A DNA stretch of 64,000 nucleotides from Petunia secreta. Its lineage: Eukaryota; Streptophyta; Magnoliopsida; Solanales; Solanaceae. The position numbers were made by a program, and so were the translations under genes. Numbering within the stretch: the first letter of the stretch is position 1; each line of letters begins with the position of its first letter. This document shows positions 19,142 to 30,803 of this stretch, piece after piece. The notes under the pieces were generated by a model. The model was not told the origin of the DNA and made no database searches. It was given only the letters and a program-made list of their open reading frames with translations. The stretch covers positions 37,276,001-37,340,000 of the forward strand of contig JARKIP010000035.1 of assembly GCA_029990175.1 (NCBI GenBank). The letters run 5' to 3'.

Positions 19142-20138
19142 AAGGCTCGGGTTTCGTTCTTACGAATCCACGTTCCTTGTTCATCCTATCTTTACTTTAT
19201 TGTTATTGTTCTTGTTCTTGAAGAAAAGAAGAAAAACAAAAAAATTGAAAAAAAGTGAAAATTACAAAAAAATTCTTATTGTTGATTGGATTTGATGATT
19301 CCTTTGGTGTTTGATATCGGGGATTGATCTATGATGATTACCCATTGATTTGGTACCCTTGTTATATGATTTGGTGTTGAGAATCAAAAGTTGAAAAAAA
19401 AAAAAATCAAAAAAAAAAAAAACCCCAAAATTGAAAAACCCTTGAATTTGATTGAAATTCCTTGATTTGGATTCGTTATGGATTGGGTGTTGTTATAAAT
19501 CATTGGGGATTGATTGGAGTAGTTGAAAACACCATTGGGTACCTTCGGATTGGAAAAAAACACCTTGGAACATCGAAATTTGGTTGCAAAAGGGCAAAAA
19601 ACCCGTTTTCGGACCGTGCTGAGAAGCCCAGTAGGCGGACCGCCTACTCCAAAGAGGTGGACCGCCTCTTTTTATGCTACTCTCTGGATTTTGAGTAGGC
19701 GGGGCGCCCCTTTTACAGAGGCGGACCGCCCACTCCTGGGGAGGCTCCGTTTGGCTTCGTTTTGGTTGTTTTTGTGATCCGTTTGCTTCCGTACCTCTTG
19801 GTTAGTGTTTCTAAGGTATTAGTCCTACTTTATTAACACTAATCTTTGATTCCTTAGGGTGTTGTGTGTCTTGGAGTATTCACTTAAAGTCGTAGATCTT
19901 GCTTGCTTCAAGTGCGCACTAAATTAGCTTCCGTACATCGAGTCACCTAAATTCCATTCCGGACCTTTACTTGGATATACTAGTTGATTGATCTTACCAT
20001 TGTGGTTCCTAAAAGAGATAAAGGCATCTTTGGGTGGGGGTTTGGGAGTGTGCACCCTAAAAAGAGTGTTGAGAGCCACCACCAAAGGTAAGGGAGAGCA
20101 AGTGAGGTTGATTATACTAACCTTTGCGCTTTCTTAAA
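19142..20138 (+). other. Element G leader with palindrome array
   Basis: One kilobase without a credible gene. Poly-A-rich around 19390-19440. Palindromic AGGCGGACCGCC-type motifs at 19632-19740. The end carries TCTTTTGCAG|GT, a splice-acceptor-like site overlapping the ORF start. Confidence 0.7.
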
Positions 20139-21572
20139 ATGTCTTTTGCAGGTACAAGGAGCCATAAGGGAGGTTTGGAGGGAAGTGGGAGTGGTGAGAA
20201 AGGTGTATGTGAGAGGAAGTTAGTTGAAGCCTACCTTCCAATCTTGGCCCACATAGAGGCAATAGACACTCGACTCCAACACTTGGAGGATGAGATGGAA
20301 GAGAATGAGGCCGAGGGAAGAGATGGCATGAGTCGAACTATGGGTTATGGTATTGCTAGTAGTGGTGAAATGAGAAAGTACCCAATTAGTGAAGGTACTA
20401 TTAAGGGGAGGTGTAAAGGGCGTTACATGGATGAACTCATGAGTAAAAGAGATTGGTGTCAATTCATAGTGAGCCTTAATGGGAATCATGGGTATGTGCT
20501 TCAAGTGGATAGTGGAGAAGCAAGTTGGATTAGCCATCTTGTAGTGCGAAGGTTAGGAATACCTTGTGTTGATGGAATGACGAGGGTAGTTATTTCACAA
20601 AGGAACTTTGAAGAAGAAGTGGAGTGCAAAGTAGGCCCTTTAGTGGGATGTGATGTTATGTTGGGAAAGCCTTGGCTTTCCAATAGATACTTCAAGATCG
20701 CACAAGAAGTTGTGGATGGCTACCGTGTTCAAGCACAAGGGAAGTTTCAAATCCTTTTTCTTAGGAAAGAAGGAATACAACCAAGCACACCCATGAACAT
20801 GAGAAGTGGTGGGACACCAATGAGGAGAAGCCCTATGCTCCAAAGAGTGCAATCAAGAAGCCCTATGAGCATGAGAAGTAGTGGGGCACCATTGAAAAGA
20901 AATCCTACACTCACAATCAATGGTGGGACTAGTGCAAAAAGAGAGTTGACATATGTCAACAAGGTGAGCCCCGAACCACAAGATCCAAAGCAAAGTGGTT
21001 CACCTACAAAGAAGAAAGAGACATCAAGTGATGAGTCTCTTAGTCCTAGATTCCGGGTTGATGTTAGAAGTCCACCTACTCCGGCTATGGGTATTCTTGG
21101 GCCTCGTCCCAACTCACCCGAATTTGAGAGACAAAAGATTGAGAGGAGTAAGGGAGTGACCGGTGACATTCCTCGAGTGGAAAAAGGAGAGGATGTGATG
21201 AGTGACGTGAGTGGGATGTCACCACCCGAATCTACACCCGACCTTGAAAAGAAAATGAGGGAAAAGAAAGAGGGAAAAAGAATTGTAAAGAGTGAGGACA
21301 CCCCTTATTCTAATCCTAACCCTTTATCTTTTTCTTCTACTTGTGTGACTTCTTGTCTAGGAAATCTTGGAGGCAAGCCATTGGAGCCTCAATCATCTTC
21401 CAAAAGGGAAGGACAAGGTGAAGCAATCCTTCAATGTGAGCTTCAAGGTGGAGAGCCAATCCATGACACTTCAAGTACATTGAGTGAGCAAGATGGCCAC
21501 TCAAAGGTAAGTGATAGTTCTCCCCTTGAACATGTTACTTCCTTGTCATGTGAGAATGTTTGTGAAACCTGA
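20139..21572 (+). CDS. Element G ORF part 1: coiled-coil, retropepsin-like domain, module start
   Basis: About 477 residues from the ATG of MSFAGTRSHKGG. Residues 30-65 look like a coiled coil (IEAIDTRLQHLEDEMEE). A retropepsin-like segment follows: VDSG at 20505-20516, SWISHLVVRRLGIP, then DVMLGKPWL, lining up with DSGSCANVVSQ to LFGRPW of the autonomous elements, so the DSG triad is retained here although the surroundings are diverged. A Ser/Arg/Met repeat (SPMSMRSSGAPL) and SPRFRVDV to FERQKIERSKGVTGD lead into the shared module. The frame ends in a stop; the module continues in another frame. Compared with A and H this is a frameshift near 21550-21575. Confidence 0.75.
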   Translation: MSFAGTRSHKGGLEGSGSGEKGVCERKLVEAYLPILAHIEAIDTRLQHLEDEMEENEAEGRDGMSRTMGYGIASSGEMRKYPISEGTIKGRCKGRYMDELMSKRDWCQFIVSLNGNHGYVLQVDSGEASWISHLVVRRLGIPCVDGMTRVVISQRNFEEEVECKVGPLVGCDVMLGKPWLSNRYFKIAQEVVDGYRVQAQGKFQILFLRKEGIQPSTPMNMRSGGTPMRRSPMLQRVQSRSPMSMRSSGAPLKRNPTLTINGGTSAKRELTYVNKVSPEPQDPKQSGSPTKKKETSSDESLSPRFRVDVRSPPTPAMGILGPRPNSPEFERQKIERSKGVTGDIPRVEKGEDVMSDVSGMSPPESTPDLEKKMREKKEGKRIVKSEDTPYSNPNPLSFSSTCVTSCLGNLGGKPLEPQSSSKREGQGEAILQCELQGGEPIHDTSSTLSEQDGHSKVSDSSPLEHVTSLSCENVCET

Positions 21573-21575
21573 TGA

Positions 21576-22557
21576 TATATATGATTACAATGTGTTTGCA
21601 ACTAGTGTGGAGTCAAATGGTCAACTTGTGTATGAATGTGAACCACTAGTTGAGAGGAGTGATAAGCCACATCATGATGTGAGCGCGATTTTCATTGAAC
21701 CTCTCTTTAGTGAAGATTGTGTAGTTGACCTTGATTGTGACCTTTGCTATGACACACCACCAATTTTTGATAAAGTGGAAGGCGAGTTGAATGAATACCC
21801 TATCCTTTCCCTTGATGAATTGCTTGATAATGGTGGGTCTATGTGTTGTGGTGAGGATGGTAGTGACCTTGAGGAGTCCCTAGTGAGTGGGATGGATAAG
21901 GTTATACTTGATGATTCCTCAAGTGTGTATGAAGAGTGTGAAATTAACCCTCCATGGCTTGATAGGTTTAACTCTATAGACGATCCATTGTTTGAAATGA
22001 CAAGTGAGACGAATGGTCTTGGAATTGATTATGTTGGTCCGTCTTCTAGTAGTCCTAATCTTGATTGTGTGGACTACAATGATGAAGAAGCCATTATGGA
22101 AGCTTTCCTTTATAGTTTGTCTAGTGAGAGAGATCGTCTTAGAGATGGGTTTGAGGGTGAGGAAGTCACTCTTGGTGTGTGTAAGAGTGCTTCCAAGAAG
22201 GGGAGTGGAGTATTCGATGTTAGTTGTCGCTTGAATTATGTTGCTTACTCCATCCCATATGTTGACCACACCTTGAGTGTTGAGCATGCCAAAGCCAATA
22301 TGTCACGTTGTTATGATATTGATTTGAAGGCTTGGTATGTTGGGCCTAAGCTTAGGGGTCATAGGGAAGTTGAATGCTATATCTTGCATGTTCCATGTCC
22401 TATTGATTCCTTTGCTTGTTCTAGTGTTGGATGCACTTTCTTTGTCAGTCAAGTACTTGTTGTTTCCTTGGGAGACATGAGCTTTTTTATTGGTATTGAT
22501 GCTTGGCTCTATCATAAGAGTGTGTTTTCCCACACTCGTGACACTAACCTACTCTAG
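21576..22557 (+). pseudogene. Element G ORF part 2: shared acidic module, frameshifted
   Basis: Continuation of the module in a different frame, open from about 21511. Landmarks shared with A and H: CEPLVERSDKPHHDVS, CDLCYDTPPIFD, CCGEDGSDLEES, DDSSS, YNDEEAI, KKGSGVFDVSC, PYVDHTLSVEHAKA, ILHVPCPIDSF and IDAWLYHKSVFSHT. It has one copy of the C-terminal unit that A carries twice. Function unknown. Because only one frame change separates the two parts, the break may be recent. Confidence 0.7.
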
Positions 22558-22641
22558 TAGTGGGAAGCTTTGTTGTGCTTGTTCTGAATGTAGGCTTGAT
22601 GGTATGATTTCGAGGACGAAATCCTTTCAAGAAGGGGAGGA
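22558..22641 (+). other. Element G hairpin and polypurine tract
   Basis: Noncoding relic of a pol end: GATTTCG/CGAAATC inverted repeat around AGGA (about 22606-22623) and PPT AAGAAGGGGAGGA at 22629-22641. Confidence 0.8.
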
Positions 22642-23431
22642 TGATAAGACCCGAATTGGAGCACCCAAGAGCCAAGCATGAGAGCACAAAGGATACAAGG
22701 CAAGGGCACCGGAGGAGGGTTCGAGAGTGATTTGGAGTCATGGACTTGAGCGCCAATGAGGGAGGACCGGCTACGGACCAAGGAGGAACACTTAGAGTCC
22801 ATTTTGAGCCGTTTCCAAGTCTCCCAGGAAGGAGGCGGACCGCCCATTGGACTAGGCGGACCGCCTAGTTGACTACACCTCTCAGGATCTCTGGCCGCCT
22901 ACTGCAGAGGCGGACCGCCCATTTTCCAGGCTGGGCGCCTACTCTGGGCGCCTACTATTCAGGCGGGGCGCCTAGTGTGCTAAAGGCCCATCCGGGTTTC
23001 CTACTTATTTTGAGTGTAATTCCAACTATAGCCCTAAGTGACATGTATTGTTTTGACTAGACTTAGGGGCTATTTAGACATTTTATTTAGAAGTGTGGTG
23101 AACCTATAAATACCACACTTAGTCATTTATTTGAATTAGCTTGTTTAGATTTGAAGAATAGACTTAGTGTAAAAGAGGCAAGGCCTTCTTCTTTGTAGAA
23201 GCTTGAAGCTTCGGATTATCTCTTGCTTGGGACCTATGGAGATTCGTCACTAGTACGGATTCTTGTATGGTTCGAGTTTCCCTTCCTCTCCCGGATATTC
23301 AATTCATGGTTTGAATCGTTTGTCCATTCTTTTCTTCTATTTCTGTTCTTCCCATCCCTTACTTTCTTGTTATCTTTGATTATTGCTTCCGCATCATTAG
23401 CTTATCGCTTCCGCCTATTTGGGTCTTATCA
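22642..23431 (+). repeat. Element G 3' LTR
   Basis: 790-bp partner of 18337-19126; palindromes at 22836-22978 and TATAAATA at 23105-23112. Confidence 0.94.
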
Positions 23432-23473
23432 TGGCTTCTCGTGAAGGGTCTCGAGCTAGATTGCCCGGCATCA
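23432..23473 (-). repeat. Element I 3' LTR, inner remnant
   Basis: The 42 bp of the left I LTR beyond G (five of them the TGGCT duplication), ending GGCATCA. The adjacent TCCTCCCCTTCTT (23474-23486) is the reverse complement of the polypurine tract. Confidence 0.9.
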
Positions 23474-25415
23474 TCCTCCCCTTCTTGAGAAGATTTCGTC
23501 CTCGAAATTAAGGCGTCATCCTCCACGGCATCACCTACATCACAAGGAGCCAAGTCACTAACATTGAAAGTATTTGACACATTGTACTCACCCGGTAGAT
23601 CAATCACATAGGCATTGTTGTTGATCTTGGATATCACTTGGAACGGGCCATCTCCTCGGGGTGCCAACTTCCCTTTTCTAATGCTTGGGAATCTTTCTTT
23701 TCGGAAGTGCACCCACACCCAATCTCCTTTCTTGAATTCCACTTTCTTCCTCCCCTTGTTCTTCTTGGTGGCCAACTTTTCATAAGCTTCCTCCAAGTTC
23801 TTCTTTGCTTTGGCATGGAGGTCCATCAAGGCCTTAGCTCGGCTTGTACCTGCAACATTAACAACCATTTCCCTTGGCAAAGGGGTGAGATCAAGTGGAA
23901 TCAAAGGATTAAAATCGTAAACGCACTCAAATGGAGTCATGCCAATCATTCTATGCAAGGTGCGGTTATATGCAAACTCCATGAGTGGTAACTTCTCCAC
24001 CCAAGTCCCGGCCTTACCTCGGGTCATAGCTCTAAGAAGAGACCCCAAGGTTCGGTTCACCACCTCGGTTTGACCATCCGTTTGAGGGTGGTGGGATGTA
24101 GAGAACAACAATTTGGTGCCAAGGGCACCCCACAAACATCTCCAAAAATGGCTTAGCAACTTAGTGTCCCTATCACTTACAATGGTTTGAGGCACGCCAT
24201 GCAATTTTAACACATTATCAATGAACAAGGAAGCTACATGGTGTGCATCACTACTCTTCTTACAAGGAATGAAGTGAGCCATTTTGGAAAACCGATCCAC
24301 GACAACATAAATGCTATCATGGCCCCCTCTAGACCGCGGCAAACCCATAACAAAATCCATCGAAATGTCCATCCACGGGCTAGTAGGAATAGGCAAAGGA
24401 GTATACAAGCCATGGGGATTCGACTTAGACTTGGCGTGCTTGCAATCTAAACAAGCATTGCATAGCCGCTCAACATGCATTCCCATCTTAGGCCAATGGA
24501 ATTGTTCCATAAGAATGGCCAAAGTCTTATCCCTCCCAAAGTGACCCATCAAGCCTCCACAATGTGCTTCACGCACTAGCAATTCTCGCCAAGAGGACTC
24601 GGGGACACATACTCTCCCATTCTTGAAAATGTAGCCATCTACCCATTGGTATTTTTCCACCCTTTCCCCACTCACTAGAGCATCATGGATGCTCTTGAAC
24701 TTTGGGTCATGTTCATACAAGGATTTTATACTCTCAAAACCCATAAGTCTAGAAGCAAGAGTGGTAGCAAGGGCGAACTTCCTAGAAAGCGCATCGGCTA
24801 CAACATTGTCCTTACCCCGTTTGTAATGAATTACATAAGGGAAGGACTCAATAAACTCCACCCACTTGGCATGTCTTTTGTTCAACTTCTCTTGGCCTCT
24901 TAGATGTTTGAGTGACTCATGGTCACTCTTGATCACGAATTCCCGAGGCCAAAGATAGTGTTGCCAATGGGCTAAAGCTCTCACGAGGGCATACAACTCC
25001 TTGTCATACGTAGAGTAATTCAAGGTTGCGCCCTTTAACTTCTCACTAAAGTAGGCTACGGGTTTCCCTTCTTGCATGAGAACACCCCCAATACCCACCC
25101 CGAGGCATCACATTCTACCTCAAAAGCCTTCCCGAAGTCGGGCAATTGCAACAATGGGGCGGTACTTAACCTACTTTTCAATTCTTGGAAAGCCTTCTCT
25201 TGCGGCTCTCCCCAAACAAAGGACTTGTCCTTTTTCACCAACTCGGTGAGTGGTGCGGCAATGGTGCTAAAGTCTCTAACAAAGCGCCGATAGAAACTAG
25301 CAAGGCCATGAAAACTCCGCACATGAGAAACGGTGGTGGGAGTAGGCCAATCTCTAATGGCTTCAACTTTGGACTCATCAACTTCTACACCATTGACACT
25401 AACAACAAAGCCCAA
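23432..25415 (-). pseudogene. Element I pol: RNase H and integrase, frame-broken
   Basis: Minus strand. Segment 25415-25056 starts at the RT end (GFVVSVNGVEVDESK) and reaches VECDASG, where a one-base loss in a G run near 25100 shifts the frame; the frame from 25098 down carries RNase H (ADALSRKF) and integrase (HCGGLMGHFG, CNACLDC, SMDF, VSDRD, TEVVNR, PRGDGPFQV). The C-terminal PFTRS tail is interrupted by the insertion of G at 23431/23432. Otherwise highly similar to C. Confidence 0.85.
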
Positions 25416-25469
25416 AAAGACAACCTTTTCAACACAAAAGGCGCACTTCTTAAAGTTGGCATAGAGCTT

Positions 25470-27030
25470 TTAGGCTCGTAGCACTTCAAGTACTTGACTC
25501 AAGTGGCCAACGTGGTCGTCTATAGACTTGCTATAGATCAATATGTCATCAAAGTAGACGACCACGAATTTGTTGATGAAGGGTTTTAGCACATGGTTCA
25601 TCAATCTCATGAAAGTACTAGGCGCGTTGGAGAGGCCAAAGGGCATCACCAACCATTCGTATAGACCAAACTTGGTCTTGAATGCGGTTTTCCATTCATC
25701 TCCGGGTTTCATTCGGATTTGATGGTAACCGGACCTAAGATCTATTTTTGAAAAGATGCTAGAACCACTAAGCTCATCTAACATATCATCCAAACGAGGT
25801 ATGGGATGTCGGTACTTTACCGTGATCTTGTTGACCGCTCGACAATCCACACACATCCTCCAAGTGCCATCCTTCTTCGGAACAAGGATCACGGGCACGG
25901 CACAAGGGCTCAAGCTCTCCCTCACCAAGCCTTTGGTGAGCAACTCATCAATTTGCTTTTGTAGCTCCCTTGTGTCCTCGGGATTGCTCCTATATGCCGG
26001 CTTGTTGGGAATTTGAGAGCCCGGGACAAAGTCAATTTGATGTTCAATACCCCTCAAAGGAGGCAATCCATCCGGCATCTCGTCCGGGAACATGTCCTCA
26101 TAGACCTTCAAAACATTTTCAATGGCACTAGGCAAAGGGTTAGGGTTAGATAAATAATCACTTTCGGAATTTAAAACCATACCTTTGTGCACTAGGCATA
26201 TGAGCATTTTGGTGCCATCATTACCTTTCAAAACCTCACCCGGTTGCATCATGGCACACATGCGACCGGTGGAAGAAGGTGGAGTCTCGGCCAAAGGTTT
26301 GGCCACAACCGGGGACTTGGCCTTAGCCGCTTCCCTCAACTCTTTCATGCGCCGATAGTCTTCACTTACTTGCTTTGGGGACAAGGGTGTGAGCACAAAC
26401 TTCTTCCCCTCATGTCTAACCGTGTAAGTGTTGGCCCGGCCATCATGAACCACTTGTTTGTCGTATTGCAACGGCCTACCAAATAAAAGGTGGCATGCTT
26501 GCATTGGCACCACGTCAAACATGTGTTCATCTTGATAGTTCCCAATCTTGAACCTGATCAAGACTTGCTTCAAGACCCTCAATTCCCCACACTCACTCAA
26601 CCATTGCAAACGGTAGGGATTAGGGTGCTTTTGGGTAGTCAATTTCAATTGTGAGACCAAGGATTGGCTCACCACATTCGCACAACTACCCGAGTCTATG
26701 ATCATGGAACACACTTGCCCCTTCACTCTACACCGAGCATGGAACAAGTTTTCCCTTTGTTCATCTTCCCTCTCTTCACTCACCATGGTTCCCAAAATGC
26801 GGCGAACCACAAGGAACATATTAGGATCATCCCCCTCCGTCACTCTCTCTTCACCCTCACCCTCAACTTCCTCACTCTCCTCCTCAACTTCTCCCTCGGA
26901 CTCACTTTCCCCCTCATAGACCAACCCATCATCCATCACAATCATTGTTTTCCGGGTAGGGCACTCTTTGGCAAAGTGGCCATAACCCTTACATTTATGG
27001 CATTGGAAAGAAGAAGAAGAAGGAGTATTT
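25470..27030 (-). pseudogene. Element I protease and reverse transcriptase
   Basis: Minus strand frame with the zinc knuckle CHKCKGYGHFAKEC (about 27005-26965), an acidic linker, retropepsin (IDSGSCANVVSQ; LFGRP) and RT (VPVILVPKKDGTW, YFDD at about 25556-25545). It stops at 25472-25470 (TAA where C has a Glu codon) within the RT thumb region. Confidence 0.87.
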
Positions 27031-28276
27031 AAAGTAGTTTTAAAATTACCTCCAACCTCTTTGTGTCGCTTCTCGGGGTAGCCTTCTCAAAAGGCTTCTT
27101 CACATCTCGACTCCCACTTGCACCACTTGTGTATGGGGTCTTCCATTCTTTGGGGCGAGTTGTTGGAGTGGTAGTGGTGGTACTCCTATAGCGAGGAGCC
27201 TTCTCTTCTTTGAACCACTTCTCGGCCTCAACCGCGGCATCACACACATCTTGTAGAGAGTGGAAGGTGTGTAGCCTCAATTGGGAAGCAATCTCCCTAC
27301 TCAAGCCACTTTTGAAACGGACGATAGCTTGTTCCTCATCCTCCGTTTCCATATCAAGAGCCATCCGGTTCTTCTCAAAGTCATTGAAATACTCATCAAC
27401 GGATTTGGAGCCTTGTTTCAATTCATAGAGCCGTTTGAGTTGCTCTTGTCGATACTTGGGAGTCACATACTTGTTGCTCATTATTTCTTTCAACTCTTCC
27501 CAAGTGATGTTCATCCGCAACCCAAGTCGTCTCCTTGATCGCTTCATGGATTCCCACCATGTAGAGGCATAAGATTCAAAGGAAGCAATGGCATAGGTAG
27601 CCTTCTTCTCCTCGGACATATCATTCGTGTCAAAGACCCGCTCCAATTGAACCTTCCATTCTAAGAAAGCCTCCGGATCACTAGTCCTCTTGAAAGGCGG
27701 GATAGTGATCTTTACACTATTGAGGTTAGTGTCACGACCCCCACGATGTGATCCCGGTTGACCCCCGTAGTAGTCTTCAACCTCATCATACTCCCGTCTC
27801 AAGTCCCTTCCCATGAAAGCCCTTGGAGGTCCTCGACCTCGGCCACGACCTCCATCCATCCCTCGGCCTCCGTTCATCGCTCTCCTAGGTGGATAATGAG
27901 CATCAAAATCATCATCTAAACCGAGGCCCTCCCCTTCTTGAGCTTCATCAACTTGCTCAAGAGGAATCACATTTCTTCGGGGCCTTAAGAGTGGGGCATC
28001 TCCTTGGGAATTGCCCAAGGGTTGGGGAGTGCCCAACGATCTTTCTCTAGCAAGAGCCTCGTCCCTCAACCGTTGTCGACGAACTAACTCCGCATATTGA
28101 TCCGGCTTCATGATTGAATCATCACTTGTGCCTTCATTGGCATCCTTTTGGACACTCGGGGTCCTTTCCTTCTCAAAGACTTCCATTCTAAGGTTCAATG
28201 TTTTCACCTCGGCCAATAGACTAGCCAAGACGTCCACGGGAACCTCAATGGTTGATTTGGCCTTCTCATCCGCCAT
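27029..28276 (-). pseudogene. Element I gag
   Basis: Starts at the ATG of MADEKAKS, just after a TTTGTAG|GTACA acceptor-like sequence. N-terminal helix-forming region (VDVLASLLAEVKTLNLRMEVFEKE), RGRGRGPP patch, then the retrotransposon gag domain (ITIPPFK, TWWESMKRSRRR, YFNDFEKNRM). The frame changes just before the zinc knuckle near 27030-27060, so gag and pol are no longer continuous. Confidence 0.85.
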
Positions 28277-29447
28277 TGTACCTACAACAATCAAAAACAA
28301 GTAAAGAGATTAGAGTAAAAGTCCTCACTCGCTCCCTCACCTTTTGATTGTCCCTCGGGTTCACTCTTGTTTTGGGGTAGGTTCACTCAAGCTCGAATTC
28401 AAAAGTCTTCCTCGGAGTTGAACAACTACCTCAACAACCAAACAATCCAACAAGTTCCCAATGCTCTTCGGGAAGAGTGGAGTTAATGGGACTCTATGGG
28501 CGTTCGGCTTTTAAGTGAGCACTTGAGCCAAAGAAATCCTACGAGTCTTCTTTGAAGTTATCAACACCAACACGCACGAATATCCTAAGCGCTCAATGAA
28601 TTAGTACTAGTTGAGTAGGAGAATTACTCGCAAAGTACTAACCGGAAGTAACGGAAGCAAAGAAAACACGAAAACTTACGAAACAAACTATCCGGACACC
28701 TTCCCAGTGGGAGGCGGTCCGCCTATGGACTGAGGCGGAGGGCCTCACAAAGTCCAGAGACCAAGCAGTGGAGAGGCGGTCCGCCTAAGGAGAGGGGCGG
28801 TCCGCCTAGGTCTGTTCTCTGCACAATTTCAAGTCCGTTTCTTGGTTTTTGGCACCCGATTTTCCAATGTTTTCAAGGAGTTTTTGATATGTAATGGTAC
28901 CCAAAGTTGTTTTGGACTATAACAAGCAAACCCCAATGGTCTAATCCAACAAACAACCAACAAACAACTTGATTCAAAGATTTGGAGCAAATTCTTCAAA
29001 AACTTCAAGAACACCAAGATTTCAAAAATTCGATTTTCACTCCGCTACTCCAAATGATGTTATAGTGGTATCAAAACGGCGGGATAACTATAAGGAACAA
29101 TCCCCGATACCAAACAACCACAAAATCATAACATCAAACAAGTTTTAGCAAATTTTGCAAAATACCCAACCTAGGGTTCAAATTTTCCAACTTTTGATTT
29201 TCAACTCCAAAACGTGTTTTGTTGGTACCCAATTGTCGGGTTCACGTAAACAAACAATCCCCGATAATCAAAACCAACAAAATCGTAACAACCAACGATT
29301 TCTAGCAAATTTTTGGGTTTTCTAGTTTTTGACTTTTTTTTCTTCTTTTTAAATGAAACAAGAACAAGAACACGAAAATAAACACGGAACATAAAAGACA
29401 AGCACGAAGAGTAGGACGAGGGCTCGTAAGAACGCAACCCTAGTCTT
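28277..29447 (-). other. Element I leader with palindrome array
   Basis: No credible gene. AGGCGGTCCGCCT-type palindromes at 28711-28820. AT-rich with several TTTGAAAATT-like words. Confidence 0.7.
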
Positions 29448-29459
29448 GCTCTGATACCA
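29448..29459 (-). other. Element I primer binding site (tRNA-iMet)
   Basis: Reverse complement of TGGTATCAGAGC, two bases from the inner edge of the right LTR. Confidence 0.92.
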
Positions 29460-29461
29460 AC

Positions 29462-29910
29462 TGATGTAGGGAAAACCTACGAAAGCGAATAAAGATAAAA
29501 GTGAGACGAGACTTACACTAAAGTCGAGTAGCAACGGAGAACTTGTTCCGTTACACCCCGAGCGATTGGAAAGAATCACCTAGCACTATGCAACTATCCT
29601 CAAGAATCACGTGGTCCTTGCAAATAGAATGGTCGGGGAGGTTTGAGGTTCAACTTGGAATCGTCCAATTGAAATTCAAGCCAAGAATCAAAGGTTTCAA
29701 TAGAGAGTATTTCTCTTGTGTTTTGCATTCAAGATTGGTTAAATGAGTTCAAGACCTAATGAAGGCTTTTATAGCCTTCTACAACATGTAATGAAGTGTC
29801 TAAAATACCCCTAAGTGGGTTTAAACAATAGAAGCCACTTAGGGCCAAAGTTGGAATTATACACACAAAATAGTCAAAATTCGGATGGGGTCGTAACAGG
29901 GGTAGGCGGT
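29462..29910 (-). repeat. Element I 5' LTR, inner part (split by H)
   Basis: First 449 bp of the right LTR, opening TGATGTAGGG and with TATAAAA at 29767-29773. It breaks inside an AGGCGGT|CCGCC palindrome where H is inserted. Confidence 0.9.
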
Positions 29911-30789
29911 TGATGCAGAGCAAATCGTGCCAAGACACTTTCCAACACTTTCCGACATGTGCCAAGCTTGGAAGATACAAAGGACTTGAAGTCAAGGACT
30001 TTGGAAGTGTTCCGGATGGTTTCATCACTAGGCTCCACGCCTAAGGAGAAGGAAGGAGGCCCAGCATAGCTAGGCGCCCCGCCTAGCCCAGGCGCCCCGC
30101 CTAGGAAGCTCACTGCCTAAGAATGGAAGGCACCCAGGCGCCCCACCTAGCCAGGCGCCCAGCCTAGCTGAAGGCCAAGCCAGGCGCCCAGCCTAGCCAG
30201 GCGCCCAGCCTAGCTGAAGGCCAAGCCAGGCGCCCCGCCTAGCTTCAGGCGCCCAGCCTAGCTGAAGGCCAAGCCAGGCGCCCCGCCTAGCTCCAGGCGC
30301 CCAGCCTAGCTTCAGCATGATCCAGGCGCCCCTCCCAGCCCCAGGCGCCCCTCCTAGCTGCTGAACTTATGGTTCTTTTACTATTTTGCCCTACGTGGCT
30401 TATTTGTTGAACCTTATTAGTAAGGGTAGTTAAGTCTTTGTGTAAGCTTGGGAAACACTATAAATACCCAAGCCTAGCTTATTTTACACTTAGCTTATTA
30501 TTGATATTGATGAATGTTGAACATTGAACATGAGCATGGCTCTTGGTATTGAATGAAACCCTTTGATCTTGGACTTGTATGTCTTCTAGCGGATCTAGAT
30601 GAATACTCTTCCTCTCCGACCATTCTACTTGCGTGCTCGCGTTAGCTCGAGGGTAGTTGCATAGCGTAGGTGTTCTTGTCCTTCTCTCGGGGTGTAACGG
30701 AACAAGTTCTCCGTTGCTACTTGGGATTAGAGATCGAGTTACGTCTCGTTCTTTATCTTTTACTTTTCCGCGTTTGATTTCCTACACCA
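29911..30789 (+). repeat. Element H 5' LTR
   Basis: 879 bp. A dense array of AGGCGCCCCGCCTAG and AGGCGCCCAGCCTAG motifs (30057-30356) precedes TATAAATA (30459-30466). The GAGGGTAGTTGCATAG block starts near 30650. The PFTRSQAK-coding segment is lost. Confidence 0.94.
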
Positions 30790-30791
30790 TT

Positions 30792-30803
30792 TGGTATCAG
30801 AGC
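30792..30803 (+). other. Element H primer binding site (tRNA-iMet)
   Basis: TGGTATCAGAGC, two bases after the 5' LTR. Confidence 0.93.

Larger units (their letters stand above)
18337..23431 (+). mobile_element. Element G: complete non-autonomous LTR retrotransposon
   Basis: Bounded by TGGCT (18332-18336 and 23432-23436) inside the left LTR of I. Two 790-bp LTRs, primer site, leader with palindromes, a retropepsin-like/module coding region in two frames, and a PPT. RT, RNase H and integrase are absent. By eye the LTRs differ at about two positions near 18848-18855 against 23167-23173, so it is young. Element M is a close relative. Confidence 0.93.

Noticed and set aside
30057..30356. Regularly repeated palindromes looking like a CRISPR array
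   Set aside because: Spacers are irregular and repetitive, the arrays lie inside LTRs of a plant retrotransposon, and no cas-like gene exists.
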